Source: Mansonella perstans
Lineage: Eukaryota > Nematoda > Chromadorea > Rhabditida > Onchocercidae
Assembly: GCA_037074765.1 (NCBI GenBank)
Contig: JBAMDO010000163.1
Coordinates: 1 to 64,000 of the forward strand
Length of the DNA stretch: 64,000 bases
Reading direction: 5' to 3'
Numbering within the stretch: the first letter of the stretch is position 1; every line of letters starts with the position of its first letter. A program made the position numbers and the translations under genes. The notes under the pieces were generated by a model that was not told the DNA's origin, made no database searches, and saw only the letters and a list, made by a program, of their open reading frames with translations. Shown here piece by piece: positions 1 to 11,900 of this stretch.

Positions 1-925
1 ATATGATGGACCACTCGCTTCAACAAGTGTTGCATCAGAAGTGGAAGAAGAACCACTGGAACAACATGTTAATGTTTATCACAGTGGACGTTCCGATGAA
101 TTGTTAATACCTACGCGGTTTGCAGAGGTTACAGCGGAAGAAAAGCCAGTAATACCAGCCAAAATAATCACCGGATTATTCAAAAAACATGAAGCGTACT
201 TGGATTACCCTGCCATGGAAACATATGATGGACCAATCGCTTCAACAAGTGTTGCATCAGAAGTGGAAGACGAACCACTGGAACAACATGTTAATGTTTA
301 TCACAGTGGACGTTCCGATGAACTGTTAATACCTACGCGGTTTGCAGAGGTTACAGCGGAAGAAAAGCCAGTAATACCAGCCAAAATAATCACCGGATTA
401 TTCAAAAAACATGAAGCGTACTTGGATTACCCTGCCATGGAAACATATGATGGACCACTAGCTTCAACAAGTGTTGCATCAGAAGTGGAAGACGAACCAC
501 TGGAACAACATGTTAGTGTTTATCACAGTGGACGTTCCGATGAATTGTCAATACCTACGCGGTTTGCAGAGGTTACAGCGGAAGAAAAGCCAGTAATACC
601 AGCCAAAATAATCACCGGATTATTCAAAAAACATGAAGCGTACTTGGATTACCCTGCCATGGAAACATATGATGGACCACTAGCTTCAACAAGTGTTGCA
701 TTAGAAGTGGAAGACGAACCACTGGAACAACATGTTAATGTTTATCACAGTGGACGTTCCGATGAATTGTTAATACCTACGCGGTTTGCAGAGGTTACAG
801 CGGAAGAAAAGCCAGTAATACCAGCCAAAATAATCACCGGATTATTCAAAAAACATGAAGCGTACTTGGATTACCCTGCCATGGAAACATATGATGGACC
901 ACTCGCTTCTACTAATCGGACAGCC
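1..925 (+). repeat. Four 222-bp tandem coding repeats
   Basis: The anchor GAAGTGGAAG recurs at 38, 260, 482 and 704, exactly 222 bp (74 codons) apart, and the copies differ at only a few positions. A fifth unit from about 926 is strongly diverged. The period is a multiple of three, so the frame is kept. Such near-identity next to diverged copies implies recent unequal exchange or gene conversion. Confidence 0.95.
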
Positions 926-3900
926 GATGTGGAAAGTGAATCAATCGAACAATTGGTTGCTGTTTATCACAGCGGTCATTCCGATGAATTTGTACCGGTT
1001 GAAGAAAAGAAACCCACCGTAGATGTAAGCGAAGTTATCACGGATGCTGCACAAGCACTTGGAGCAAAAATCATCTCTCTTTTCAAAAAGGGTCCAGCTC
1101 ATCTGGATTATCCAACATCAGAACCATATGATGGACCACTGGCTTTAACAAGTCTTGCATCAGAAGTGGAAAAAGATCCGTTGCAACAGTACGTTAGCGT
1201 TTATCACAGTGGACGTTCAGATGAACTATTAATACCTAGTCAGTTCGCGGAGGTACAAGTGGAAGAGAAACCGATTGTTGCGGCGAAGATTGTCGCCGGA
1301 TTATTCAAAAAGGATGAGACGTGCTTGGATCACCCAATAAGCGAAGCATATGAAGGTCCAGTTGCTTCTATTAATCGGATATCGGATGTGGAAAGGGAAC
1401 CAATCGAACATTTGGTTACTGTTTATCACGGCGGTCGTTCCGATGATATTGTGCCTGTTAAAAAAGACAAGAGAACTCATGCGCAGAATAGGGCGAATGA
1501 TTTCGCTCCGTCTGTTGGTTTGATGTTGTCTGTTTTGTCTAAAAGAAAGACAGATTACCCGGTCTCAGAAGCTTGTGTTGGTCCTTTATCATATCTTTCC
1601 TTCTCGCGTGATGTTGAATATTCTCCATTGCAGCAGTTTGTCAGTACTTATCATTGTGGCCGGTCGGATTTGATGCTGGGAGAATTGTCTTTTGACGTTT
1701 GCTTTCAGAAGGATGGAAAGTCTGATATTAGCATGGATTCACGATCTTATCCATCGTTCAGAGATTCCGCTTTTGAAGACCGCATGCACTCTTCTCAAGA
1801 TGTGAAACCTTTAATTTCTCCTTCTTTGTCAACTTTTACTGGTCGTGAGTACCAGATATGTCATTCCTTGGAATCATCCGCGTTGCCTTTAAAATCGGAA
1901 CGGAAAGCATCAGACTTTGCTGTATCAACTGGTCGTATACCTTCAAGTAGGCGAATGCTACCTATTGGTATTGCACATCCTGTCCCAAAAGTTTCCGAAA
2001 TGTCCAGAAGCAGCCGCAATGATGAAATTTCTAAGATCAGGCATTCCGAGTTATCATCAAGGCCTTATGATTTAAATTATCTTCAAAAAACTCGTGATGT
2101 GGATTACTGGATCGAACGACGTTCAGAACATCCGCCGAAACCATGTCATGAACTTACCGCGGATGTCGGCATCGGCTTAGCATCGGATATTAACTGGAAG
2201 GAGCGCAGTTTGTTCGAAACTCAACCGTCACAATTAGGTGATATACGACGAAGCTCGCGTGAATTTTCGCTACATCCAGATATGGTAAGAGCGCGAAAGA
2301 TGTCGCCAGCAGCTCAAATACACTGGACGACGGTCAAAGAGACAACATCTATCTCGTATAAAAAACGCATTTCTGTTGAGCGTTGCCAACAACATCCAAC
2401 TTCCCATTTTGCAACCTATCGACATCAGTACCAACCACTACCACCACCACCACCATCCAAAGTTTCAGCTTATACCCGTTACGACAAGACCATCTTTGAG
2501 AGTAATACATTGCCTCGAACATATGCAGGAGTTGCCATCGAGAGTGATTTACGTATGCAGCGTGCTCGATACGAAGCCTCATCTCTACCCTCCACCTATT
2601 ATTCCAATACTGAAACAAAAGTTAGTTTTGACAGTTGGTTTAACATAAACTTTGTCTTATTATAAAAAGTCATCTTGCTCTAAAAAATTAAATTGTAATT
2701 AACTTATGTTTCTTAGCTTTCAATTGCCGTGTAACGTATAGCTTAGCAAATCAATAATGCATATCTCACTTGTTATTATTACATATAAATTCAGCATAAT
2801 TTGGTTCGCTATGATCTGCCACGACCATCAACACCACCACGTTATGAGTATTGGACAAGTGGACGTGATAAATGGTCTGTAGAAGGTTTACCAGATCAAT
2901 TTTCTACTACAGACCAGAATGGTCGTTCTGTGTATGATGATCAATATATTAGACGTAAAGTTTTTTTAATTCGTTCTGATTAAAGTTTGAAGAACAGAAT
3001 TAACTATTTTTTTTTTTTTTTTTTGATCAGTAAATTTTTCTTTAGATAGTATTGTTCATCATTTGATCATATCATTAATAATTAAATGTTTGATAAATTC
3101 TCCATTATTACCTTCAAAATTCAAAACGATTAATAAGCTTTTTTTAATTCGAAATTCACAGTTAACAAATTTCTTGAAACATATGCTTATTTTCAGGTAC
3201 CAAACAAGGAGCTTTGCATTATCAGAAATCTAATCTTGAAGAAATACCAATTATTTCAGTTATAAACGATCTACCAATGATAGAAGATGGAGCTGATGAG
3301 TGCTCATGTGCATCTATACTACCAGCACCAACGATTGAAACACGAGGTTAATATCGTATTTTTCTTGACTTTTTTTTTATCTGATAGTTATGAAATAAGA
3401 TGTTTGAGGGAAAAAAACATCTCAGTAAATTTATCCATAATTTTCTGGAATCAAACAATGATTAACTACCTTAGAGAAAGTTTGAATTTATTGAATTAAT
3501 CGTAATATTGTTATCATCATTAATTTTTCTTTAACTTTTAAGCAAACGATTTATTGTTTTTTTTTTTTTTCAAATTTTAAAACAATCCGTGAAATTATAT
3601 TATATCCAATAAATATACATTATATCCAGTTTTGTATTTTTTTAAAACAATATTTCAAATAAGTTTTTCTTAAATTTACAGTGCCATGTTTTAAAAAAAA
3701 ATATAAATTTTTATTTATTCTTTTGTACAAACATAGAAATATTTGATTACTATTGTCTATCTCAGCCACTACCAAAAAGTAACATATTAATGATGGGATA
3801 AAATTTATGACACATATTTAATTTTCAAACAAATTTTATCATCTTTTTCTTTTTGATGGATTTATTATATTTTTCTACTTGATTACTTAATTATCTTATT

Positions 3901-4071
3901 TAACTGTACGCATTAACTTGTTGTTTAAATTTATGCTGTTTCATTTATTAACTAACAGAAAAAAACAGTAAATTTCCAGATCTGCCACCTGGTGAGCATT
4001 TCCGTTCATCTCGTTCAGCACCGTTGCGTCGTGCAAGACAACGTATCCGTAATCTATGCACGATGTTATAA
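1..4071 (+). CDS. 3' end of a large repeat protein with C-terminal CTML (5'-partial)
   Basis: Exons read as <1-2620, 2795-2954, 3197-3346 and 3959-4071 (TAA at 4069-4071). The phases agree at every junction (0, then 1, then 1), with donors GTTAGT, GTAAAG and GTTAAT and AG acceptors including TTTCAG. The first exon is open to the window edge, so the protein starts outside. About 870 visible residues of exon 1 consist of a 74-residue repeat carrying the core VYHSGRSDE, four copies nearly identical and later ones diverged, then a Ser/Arg-rich segment and a Pro run near 2440-2460. The last exon ends in an Arg-rich stretch (RRARQRIRN) followed by CTML. I do not recognise the family with certainty. 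A giant cytoskeletal protein, such as the long nematode neuronal ankyrin isoform, is a guess. Structure is well supported, function is not. Confidence 0.85.
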
Positions 4072-6309
4072 TCGTTTGCATTTGCAGAATGCCATAAACT
4101 TATTGGAAACTGAAAATTAAATTTACCCAACAGAAATAATCATGGATCTACTCTCAAATTATTCGAACCATTTTTTATTTTTTGTTCCGTCGAATGTTGC
4201 TGTGAATTATAAATTGCGTTTTTGACGGCATTTACTAAAAATAATTGCTGTAACAGGCGGGTTTGAGCGTTCGTAGGAAATTTTTTCATAATCTTTAAAA
4301 AAAATTCATTTTTTTTGATGTTTTCGAAATAATTGCACTAATTCTACATAGTTTTCCTAATAAAGTTTTTCAAGCAATTAAAATTTGTAAGAAATATTTT
4401 TAAAAAAATCAAAATATGGGAAAAAGGAATGATTGATTGTGAAAAGTTTTTTTGGATGGTTTGCAATTATTTGCCTCTAATTAATTTGCAATTATTTGTG
4501 TTAAGAAAATTACTTGTGAGATTAGTACATTTCGTGAGCATCAAAAAATTGAATAATTGTTGGAAGAGAGAAAATTAGAATTTCTAACGAACGCTGTAAA
4601 CTTTGTTTTTTTCTTAAGCCGTTACGCATCATTGTTTTATTAAGGAACGAATAATGATTAAGCGATAAATTTTGCTTTGTAAAAAATGCAGTTTTATTCA
4701 GTTTATGTTGTATTCAGTGTTATCAGTTTGAGTTGATACTAACTGGTAAGAGGTTGTTTTCATTGTTGTTGCGTTACTTTTATAAGTGTTATTATTTGAT
4801 AAGTAATGCAATTGCTTAATAAAAATAATTTCATTCAAAAATAAATTCAAAAAAAAAAAAGAGAACAATCAAATCAAATTGTAACCAATCGTTTACAATG
4901 CAAACATGAATCTCGCCAATTTTAATTTTTTAATTATTGCTATTATTTTTTCTTCTTTTTTTATCTATTTTTTAAATGTTAAAATGAACTTATTTATACA
5001 GGTACCGCTACTTTAATGTGTAGTATTCACAAAACACCATCGCAAGAAAAGGATTCTTTGCATTTGATTTATCAATTTTAAGTGTTTGAATAATTTTGAG
5101 TTTTTTTTTTTTTTTTTTTGAACGAAAATTATAAACAGTATAATGGTGTTATGTGAAATAAAAAAAAAAGAAAAAGAAAAAAAAAGAGGAAACTTGTGAA
5201 ATGAAATATTCCAGTTGCTAAAATATTTACACATTCATTTTAATCATTTTTATTTAAAGAAAAAAAATATTGGAAATTTTTTTTAGATCTCTTCACTTCA
5301 CTTTTTTTTCTTTTTCTTTATTTATATAAACATATTTAAATACGAAAAATTCCGGTAGATATTACTTATTTGCTTATTTACTTACTTATCTGTCTTTCTT
5401 CTCATATTTTATTTTGCAATAATCAATTATTGTTAATTGAATAAATATTGATTGATTTAGCTAAATTTGCATTTTAAATGTTGATTCCATCACACATCAT
5501 TTATTTTACATGCAAATACACTTTTTTTCTTTTTGTTATTTAAAATTCCAATTACTGTATATTATTTCTTTTGCTCATTTTTTTTTTACAAATTTATTTA
5601 TATACATAAAATAAATTTATTATTTTAGCTGTGCATGTTTATAAAATATGAAATTCTCATTATTAATTTATTATATGTTATTTCATTGCTTTAATGCTGA
5701 AAACATTTTTCATCCTTATATATATATATATATATATCGTTCATTGAATAGTATCGTTACAGTAACTGCGAAAAAAAAAATTCCTTATGTAGAGTATAAC
5801 TGGAAATCTTTATTCACTAAGTTAAATTATTAAAGAAAAAAGAAACTACAGAAAATATTAAAAAGTAAACATAAAGTCTACTAATTTCTACATTATGCTA
5901 TGAAATATAAATGAAAATATAAAACATCACCAACGAAAAACTTCTCTCATTAGAATGTGCATTATCACGCGAAATTCATACGACACAGCATCATTTAGCT
6001 CATTTACGAATTTTATCCTCGTATAACTGACCCATTTAAACGAGACAAATGAAATATTACGTCCATTACCACAGCCCTCATTAGTTTGACCAAACAATTT
6101 CTTTGTAATTGTTCTTCCTGATTTAAATTTCAGATAGATTGGGTAGAAGTTATGCAAAAGCTATTTTTACCGTAGTAAAAATCATTTTAAGTGAAGCAAA
6201 TGAATGTAAAATGCGTAAAAAAACGTAGAGATCTTTATACATATAGCAACGATAAAACAAAACAGATAACAGCTTCAGTAAAATTAATCATAATTTCTGT
6301 ATTTATATA
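4072..6309. other. Convergent intergenic region
   Basis: AT-rich spacer between two convergent genes. It contains long T and A homopolymers (for example 5100-5120) and a TA microsatellite near 5720-5736. A canonical AATAAA at 4359-4364 could serve as the poly(A) signal of the + strand gene, giving a 3' UTR of about 0.3 kb. I see no convincing coding sequence in it. Confidence 0.6.
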
Positions 6310-7963
6310 TCAAGCATCAGGTGTAACCCGCTTAATCAATTCAGATACTTCGCAGAACAAGTCTGCATAATCTTCACGTTCTTTGATAAGAAGTAGTATA
6401 GCCGCTCTTTTGTGTCCTGAAATATTTCATTGAAACAGTAAAAGAAAAAATAAAATTCCCTACCAAGAAAATAAGTTCGTCTCAGAATGATGTGAAATTA
6501 CCTAAAAATCGTAGAAACGATTAACCAGTTCATAAGACACTTTAAACAAACTCTCAATAGATTTGGCTCTCCGCAGTTTAACAACATTAAAAATGATCGA
6601 AGAATTATCACTACTGGAAAACTAAACAATCCTTCAAATAGTAAAATCAAGCTATTTTCTAAACAATTTTTGTTTGCTGAGGTAAAATTTAATAAGGATG
6701 AATTCAATTTATATGGTAGTATTTCAAAATCTTACCTGCAGCCAAACCAAGATGCTCGCGCGATGGTGTAAATATATATGGGATATCTTTTTCCTCACAT
6801 ATTCCAGGGATATGTGAATAAACATCTACTGGTGATACATTACCTGTAAATTAATTTTTGATCTAATATTTTTTCTATAAGAAAATTCTGAATCCATTCA
6901 GATTAATCATAACTCAGTGCGATTCGGGAAAATATAAGAATAAAATGCTGTTCATTAAAACTTCTCTGGATTTCGGGAGCATTGTTGGGAATATTCTACA
7001 ACCTAAACTTTTCTTTTTTAATGCAAAACTGATAAAAATTTCGCTAGAAGACGAAATCAGTGCTGCACTGGAAATTTTGTCTTGATGATCACTGCACAAC
7101 ATTAACATAGCCATATGGTATGGTATCTGCTTTTAAGATTTAGGTAAATTAAGTACAGTGAAATTCTAATTTTAAAATGCTAAAAGATCTTACCTGCAAG
7201 CACAACAATACCAGTTTCATTCCTTCTTAAAGCTTTTTGCACGTCACACATCCCCTGCCTTAAATGTTGCTTATCTTTAGCAGCCTGAAAAAAGTCAACT
7301 CTTTTAAATTTTACAATCATGCGCATTTTTCAACCGACGCACATTGTAAAAGAATCAAGCAACTTAAAATGTAATGGAAACGGTAATCCAAAATGACAAA
7401 AATAAGTGAAGCACCTTCTTTACTAATTTGTAAATTTTTTTTGCCACTTTTCTTGGAGCAAGCGGATGGGCAATAGCATTGACCATAGTACAAAGTTCAT
7501 CATACTCATCCTGAAATTTTTCTAATTGAAGAAGCTAACAACAATGCAGAAAATCAGTTTCGCATATAAAAATACAATTAATTTTCGTAACGACAGACGT
7601 CGTAATAATCAATATGCTATATTACAAGCAGAAACTGAAATTAATGCGCACTGGAAATATCACAGATCAAGGCATGACTTTTTCTTACGTATGTCCACAA
7701 TCGGACGTAATGTTACCATAAAGCTTACGGTAATTCTCTATCAAATTACGGCAGTTTAAATAACTGACACAAAAAAAAAGAAAATATTTGCTAAATATTA
7801 AAAATATTCTATAAAAAACATTCCATACCTGGCCAACCTTAGCTGACGTCGGCGTTTCCATCATGCTCTTTTCGTCCAAACTATTTACCAATGGCTTTAC
7901 ATCCTCGTCCACTTCCATCTTCACGTCCGTGTTTGGATGCGAATTCGCTTTCGATTTTCCCAT
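6310..7963 (-). CDS. NHP2: H/ACA ribonucleoprotein subunit 2 (NHP2), five exons
   Basis: Exons on the minus strand: 7963-7829, 7510-7415, 7284-7194, 6843-6736 and 6416-6310. All phases agree and every intron has GT...AG ends; the product is about 178 residues. The N-terminus is an acidic/polar extension, and the rest is an L7Ae/L30e RNA-binding fold. Diagnostic stretches are GIVVLAGNVSPVDVYSHIP, the DIPYIFTPSREHLG segment and the AAGHKRAAILLL helix, which match the NHP2 pattern. NHP2 belongs to the box H/ACA snoRNP core with dyskerin, NOP10 and GAR1, which directs pseudouridylation of rRNA in the nucleolus; in many animals it is also part of telomerase RNP. The start was taken at the ATG that gives the usual length. 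An AG acceptor at 8111-8112 (ATTTTCAG) may be a trans-splice or 5' UTR site. It lies directly downstream of the NOLC1 homologue on the same strand. Confidence 0.93.
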
Positions 7964-8919
7964 TTCGATGATCTATAACCACATCACAGATCAATTTTTC
8001 TCTTGTGCTCAATATGAACATTGAATACCGTAACTCATAGATAATATAAAAGTTTATGTCGCCAAAATCGCTAAGGTTTGCTGCTATATACTTTCCCTCA
8101 CCTTCATCAACTGAAAATGAATTACAGAAGAGAATGCCTAGAGAAACCAAATGGTTTTAAAAAGTCCCATCAAATCATTAACCAGCTCTCGACTAAGCCA
8201 TTAAATCAGTCAAGCCACCTTCCTGCTTACTGTACATAATAGATGTCTTCTACCTATCCGTAATTCTAAATTAATCATCCGCACCATAAATGTCGAACAA
8301 CTTGAAACCAGTGAATTACTTTTCTGCTACAGCAAATGACACCAATGAAACGCAACACGCATTAATCCGTCAACTACGAAATGTTCGCCTATGTATTAGA
8401 AACAAATACTAATATCAGAAAATTTTAAATTTTAGTTTTTTTTGAATAATATTTCCACACCGAGTGCAAAAATTACTTTTCGTCTTTTATATAGAATCGA
8501 AAGTACAACCAAGTCTTCCAGAAACTTCAGGTGAACTAAAAACATGAAATTCTATAATCCAACAAGTATTTATATTCATCTAAATCAACGACAGAACATG
8601 AAGAATCTGCATCTCATACAGTTAGTTACTAAAAATAATCACAAGGAAATCTATGAACCTTAGTAGCTTTGATCACAGCTTTTGAAGAAAAAAATGAAAT
8701 GAAAAAAGTAAAAAACAGAAGAAAAAAGTTCAAAAGCCACAACCGTACGACTAATAGTTCAGCAAAACACAAATCAAGAAACAAAAAAGAGTCAAATTGT
8801 GCAAAATACCCAAATTAAAGAAGATAGATGACATCGACAGCTAGTAAGATTGACAAAAATTCTTCAACAAATACTTCAATTTCAATCAGTAAAGAGAAAG
8901 TGTAAAGCAAAATATTTTT
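7964..8919. other. Spacer between NOLC1 and NHP2
   Basis: A 956-bp gap between two genes on the same strand. It holds a strong minus-strand splice acceptor (TTTTCAG, AG at 8111-8112) that could be a spliced-leader addition site for NHP2. Short reading frames here have no supporting features. Confidence 0.5.
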
Positions 8920-11900
8920 TCAGTCACTGTCGCTACTAAATTTAATCGAATGAGAGCTGGTATCAATAGGCGTACCACTACCACAGTACGAACCACGTTT
9001 CTTCTTTGTTTTTTCATGCCGAAAGCCTTTGCCTTGCACATTTTTCATATCTTCATACGCTTTTCTACCCCAACGATCATAGGTCTAAATGGAAGGAACA
9101 ATGTACATTAAAATTACACAGGCTTCAAATAAAATACAAACTGCTACTGTTCACATAGCAACAGAATATTTCAATAGTTCCAGAAAAAATAAAAATGACA
9201 ACAGAAGCCGAAAACTCCATGAGTTCCTATTACTTCCTCACTTTGATACAACCAGAAAAGCAGGTAAAAGACAGAAAGCCTTGTATCTAGTGAATTTATA
9301 TCGTTCTTGAACATAGAAAAAATCGGAAACGGAGTATTAGTCATACCTTTGTCCGATAAGAGTTATCGCGAAATTTATCATCCAACTCATCCTTCGAAGT
9401 TTTCACTCGACGAAATGGTTCATTCTGCACTACCTACAATGATTTCGGACTTTATAAACTAATGGGTTCACAATGAGGACAAATATAACAGCATGTTTAG
9501 AAAAACTAGGAACTACTTGGAAAATAAGATCGAAATACAGACAATCAAGCTTCGACTCTCTCCCAAAACTATCAAATGCTAAAAAGAGAGAATATTAGCG
9601 GCAACTAGAAATACTGCTAATGGAATTTGAGAACTACAGAAATCCGACAAATTACTTCATTAACTTAAAAAAATAAAAGTCACAACCTTCTGCTTTTTGT
9701 TATTGCTTTTAACCACAGCATTTTCACTGCTACCGATTCTGCAAATATAAACATCGAAAATATTTGTCGAAAACTTCTTTTGATGCAAATCAATTTTTTT
9801 ACACTTTTTCCATTACTCTGCTGCACTGTCATGGTAATCTGATCAAGGTGAAGTACTGTCAGTTTAAAGAACTTAAGAATTTAAAGAATAAATACACACC
9901 TCTCGTGCGCATTACTATTGTTTTCCTTTAAATCCATGCTTTCGTCCTCCTTCTTCAAGCCTTTGATTTTTCGACCCCGATTTTTTTTATTTTTATCCTG
10001 AATCTGAAGAAGGATTAAATTACAAGAAATCCAACTTGATCATTATCGAATTCTTTCAATTTAAAATGTTCAGTCGGTTCTCAAAAAAAACTTAAATTTC
10101 AAATAATACCTTATCAAAGGAATCTGCTTTCACGGCATCGATAACTTTCCCTAAAGTACCATCATCATCTTCATCAAAAGAACTGCTATCAGAACTATCA
10201 TCTGCCAATTTTTGCTTCTGCTGGTGTGGCAATTCAACTGACTGCTGTTTCTGTACTGCTTTTTTAGCAACAACTGCATCCGAATCTGCGGATGAATCAG
10301 AAGACGAACTCGACTTAACCTTTGACTTAGTGACCAGTGGTTGCGGCAGTTTCTTTAATTGTTGCTTCACATTCACGACTGCAAATTGCGCTTTCTTTGT
10401 TTCATTATCACTATCCGAATCAGAATCAGAAGACGACGTATCCTCATTTGCAAAAGTCTTATTTCCAACCATTTTTGTTACAGTTTCCTTCGTTTCCTTA
10501 CGATGTGACTCATCAGAATCCGAAGAACTTGAGCTGCTCTTCATAGTACCATTCATTTTACCTTTCAGGACAATTGCAGATTTTTGTTGGGCTTTTTCCG
10601 CTGACTTCATTTCTCTGCCGTTATCATTATCATCAGAATCTGAAGAACTTGTATTCATTGCCTTCTTTTGAATTATCTCTGCTGCCTTCTGATGCACCTG
10701 CAACTTCTTTTTAGCAGGCGTTCCGTCGATTACGCTTTCAGAATCCGAACTGCTAATATCTGAATCTTTCGTAATCTGAGATTTCCTATCGAAAGATGCA
10801 GGTATCTTGGATGCTTTGGTTAAGGCCTTCGGAGTTTTTTTATCCAAGCTATCTCCATCATTTTTGAATTCTTTACCTATCTGCACTGCCAGAGATTTAT
10901 TTGTGCCTTGCTTTATTGGTACTTCCAGATTTTTGCCTGCACCATCATCACTACTGCAATCACTACTAGACGAACTTTCTGGTGCTACTTTTGCAGGAAC
11001 GGCAATTTTTGAACTTACATTTGATGTGGCCAAAACTGCTTTCCTAAAAACATTTCCCAGTCTCATATTTTCGCCTGCATCATCATCGGTACTAGAAGTG
11101 CTATTAGATGAACTTTCAGATTGCTTTTTTGCGGCAGTCGCGTTTTTTAAATTAGAACTTGGTATGACTGGAACTAGTCTTCCCGGAATCTTTGCTTGCC
11201 CTGCTGATCTCAAATGTTCTTTTCCATCATCATCGCTACTGGAAGTGCTGTCCGATGAATTTTCAGACGATTTCTTTGCAGTAGGTCCATTTTTTAATTT
11301 GGCACTTGACATAACTGGGAATGGTTTTCCAGGAATTTTTCCTTGCACAGCTGATCTCAAACCTTCCTCTGTATCGTCACTGTCACTAGAAGTACTGTCA
11401 GATGAATTTTGTGGTCTTTTCATAGCAGCAGTATTTTTTAAATTACCATTTAATGTAGGTGGAGCTGCTCTCCCGGAAATTTTTCCTTGCATTGATTGCT
11501 TCAAATTTCTGTTCGCATCATTATCATCGCTTGAAGTACTATCAGAACTTTCAGACGATTTTTCCACAGCAGCAACATCATTTCTTAAATTGTCATTTGA
11601 TGTGGCTGGAGCTGCTCTTCCGGAAACTTTTTCTTGCACTGATGGCCTTAAATTCTTATTTGCATCGTCACCATCACTTGAAGTGCTATCAGATGAACTT
11701 TCAGATGATTTTTTTGGAACAACAATACTTCTTAACTTGGCATTTGGCGCTGTTGGAACTGCTTTCTCAGGAACTTTCCTGTGCACTGATGGCCTCAAAG
11801 TCTTATTCGCATCATCATCACTTGAAGTATCTGAGGAACTTTCTGACATTTTTTTTACTGCAGAATCTTTTAAATTACTCTTTAATGCGGCTGGAGTTGC

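Noticed and set aside
2349..2648. Frames overlapping the end of exon 1 of the first gene
   Set aside because: They are shadows of the CAC/CCA-rich (Pro codon) stretch in the real reading frame.
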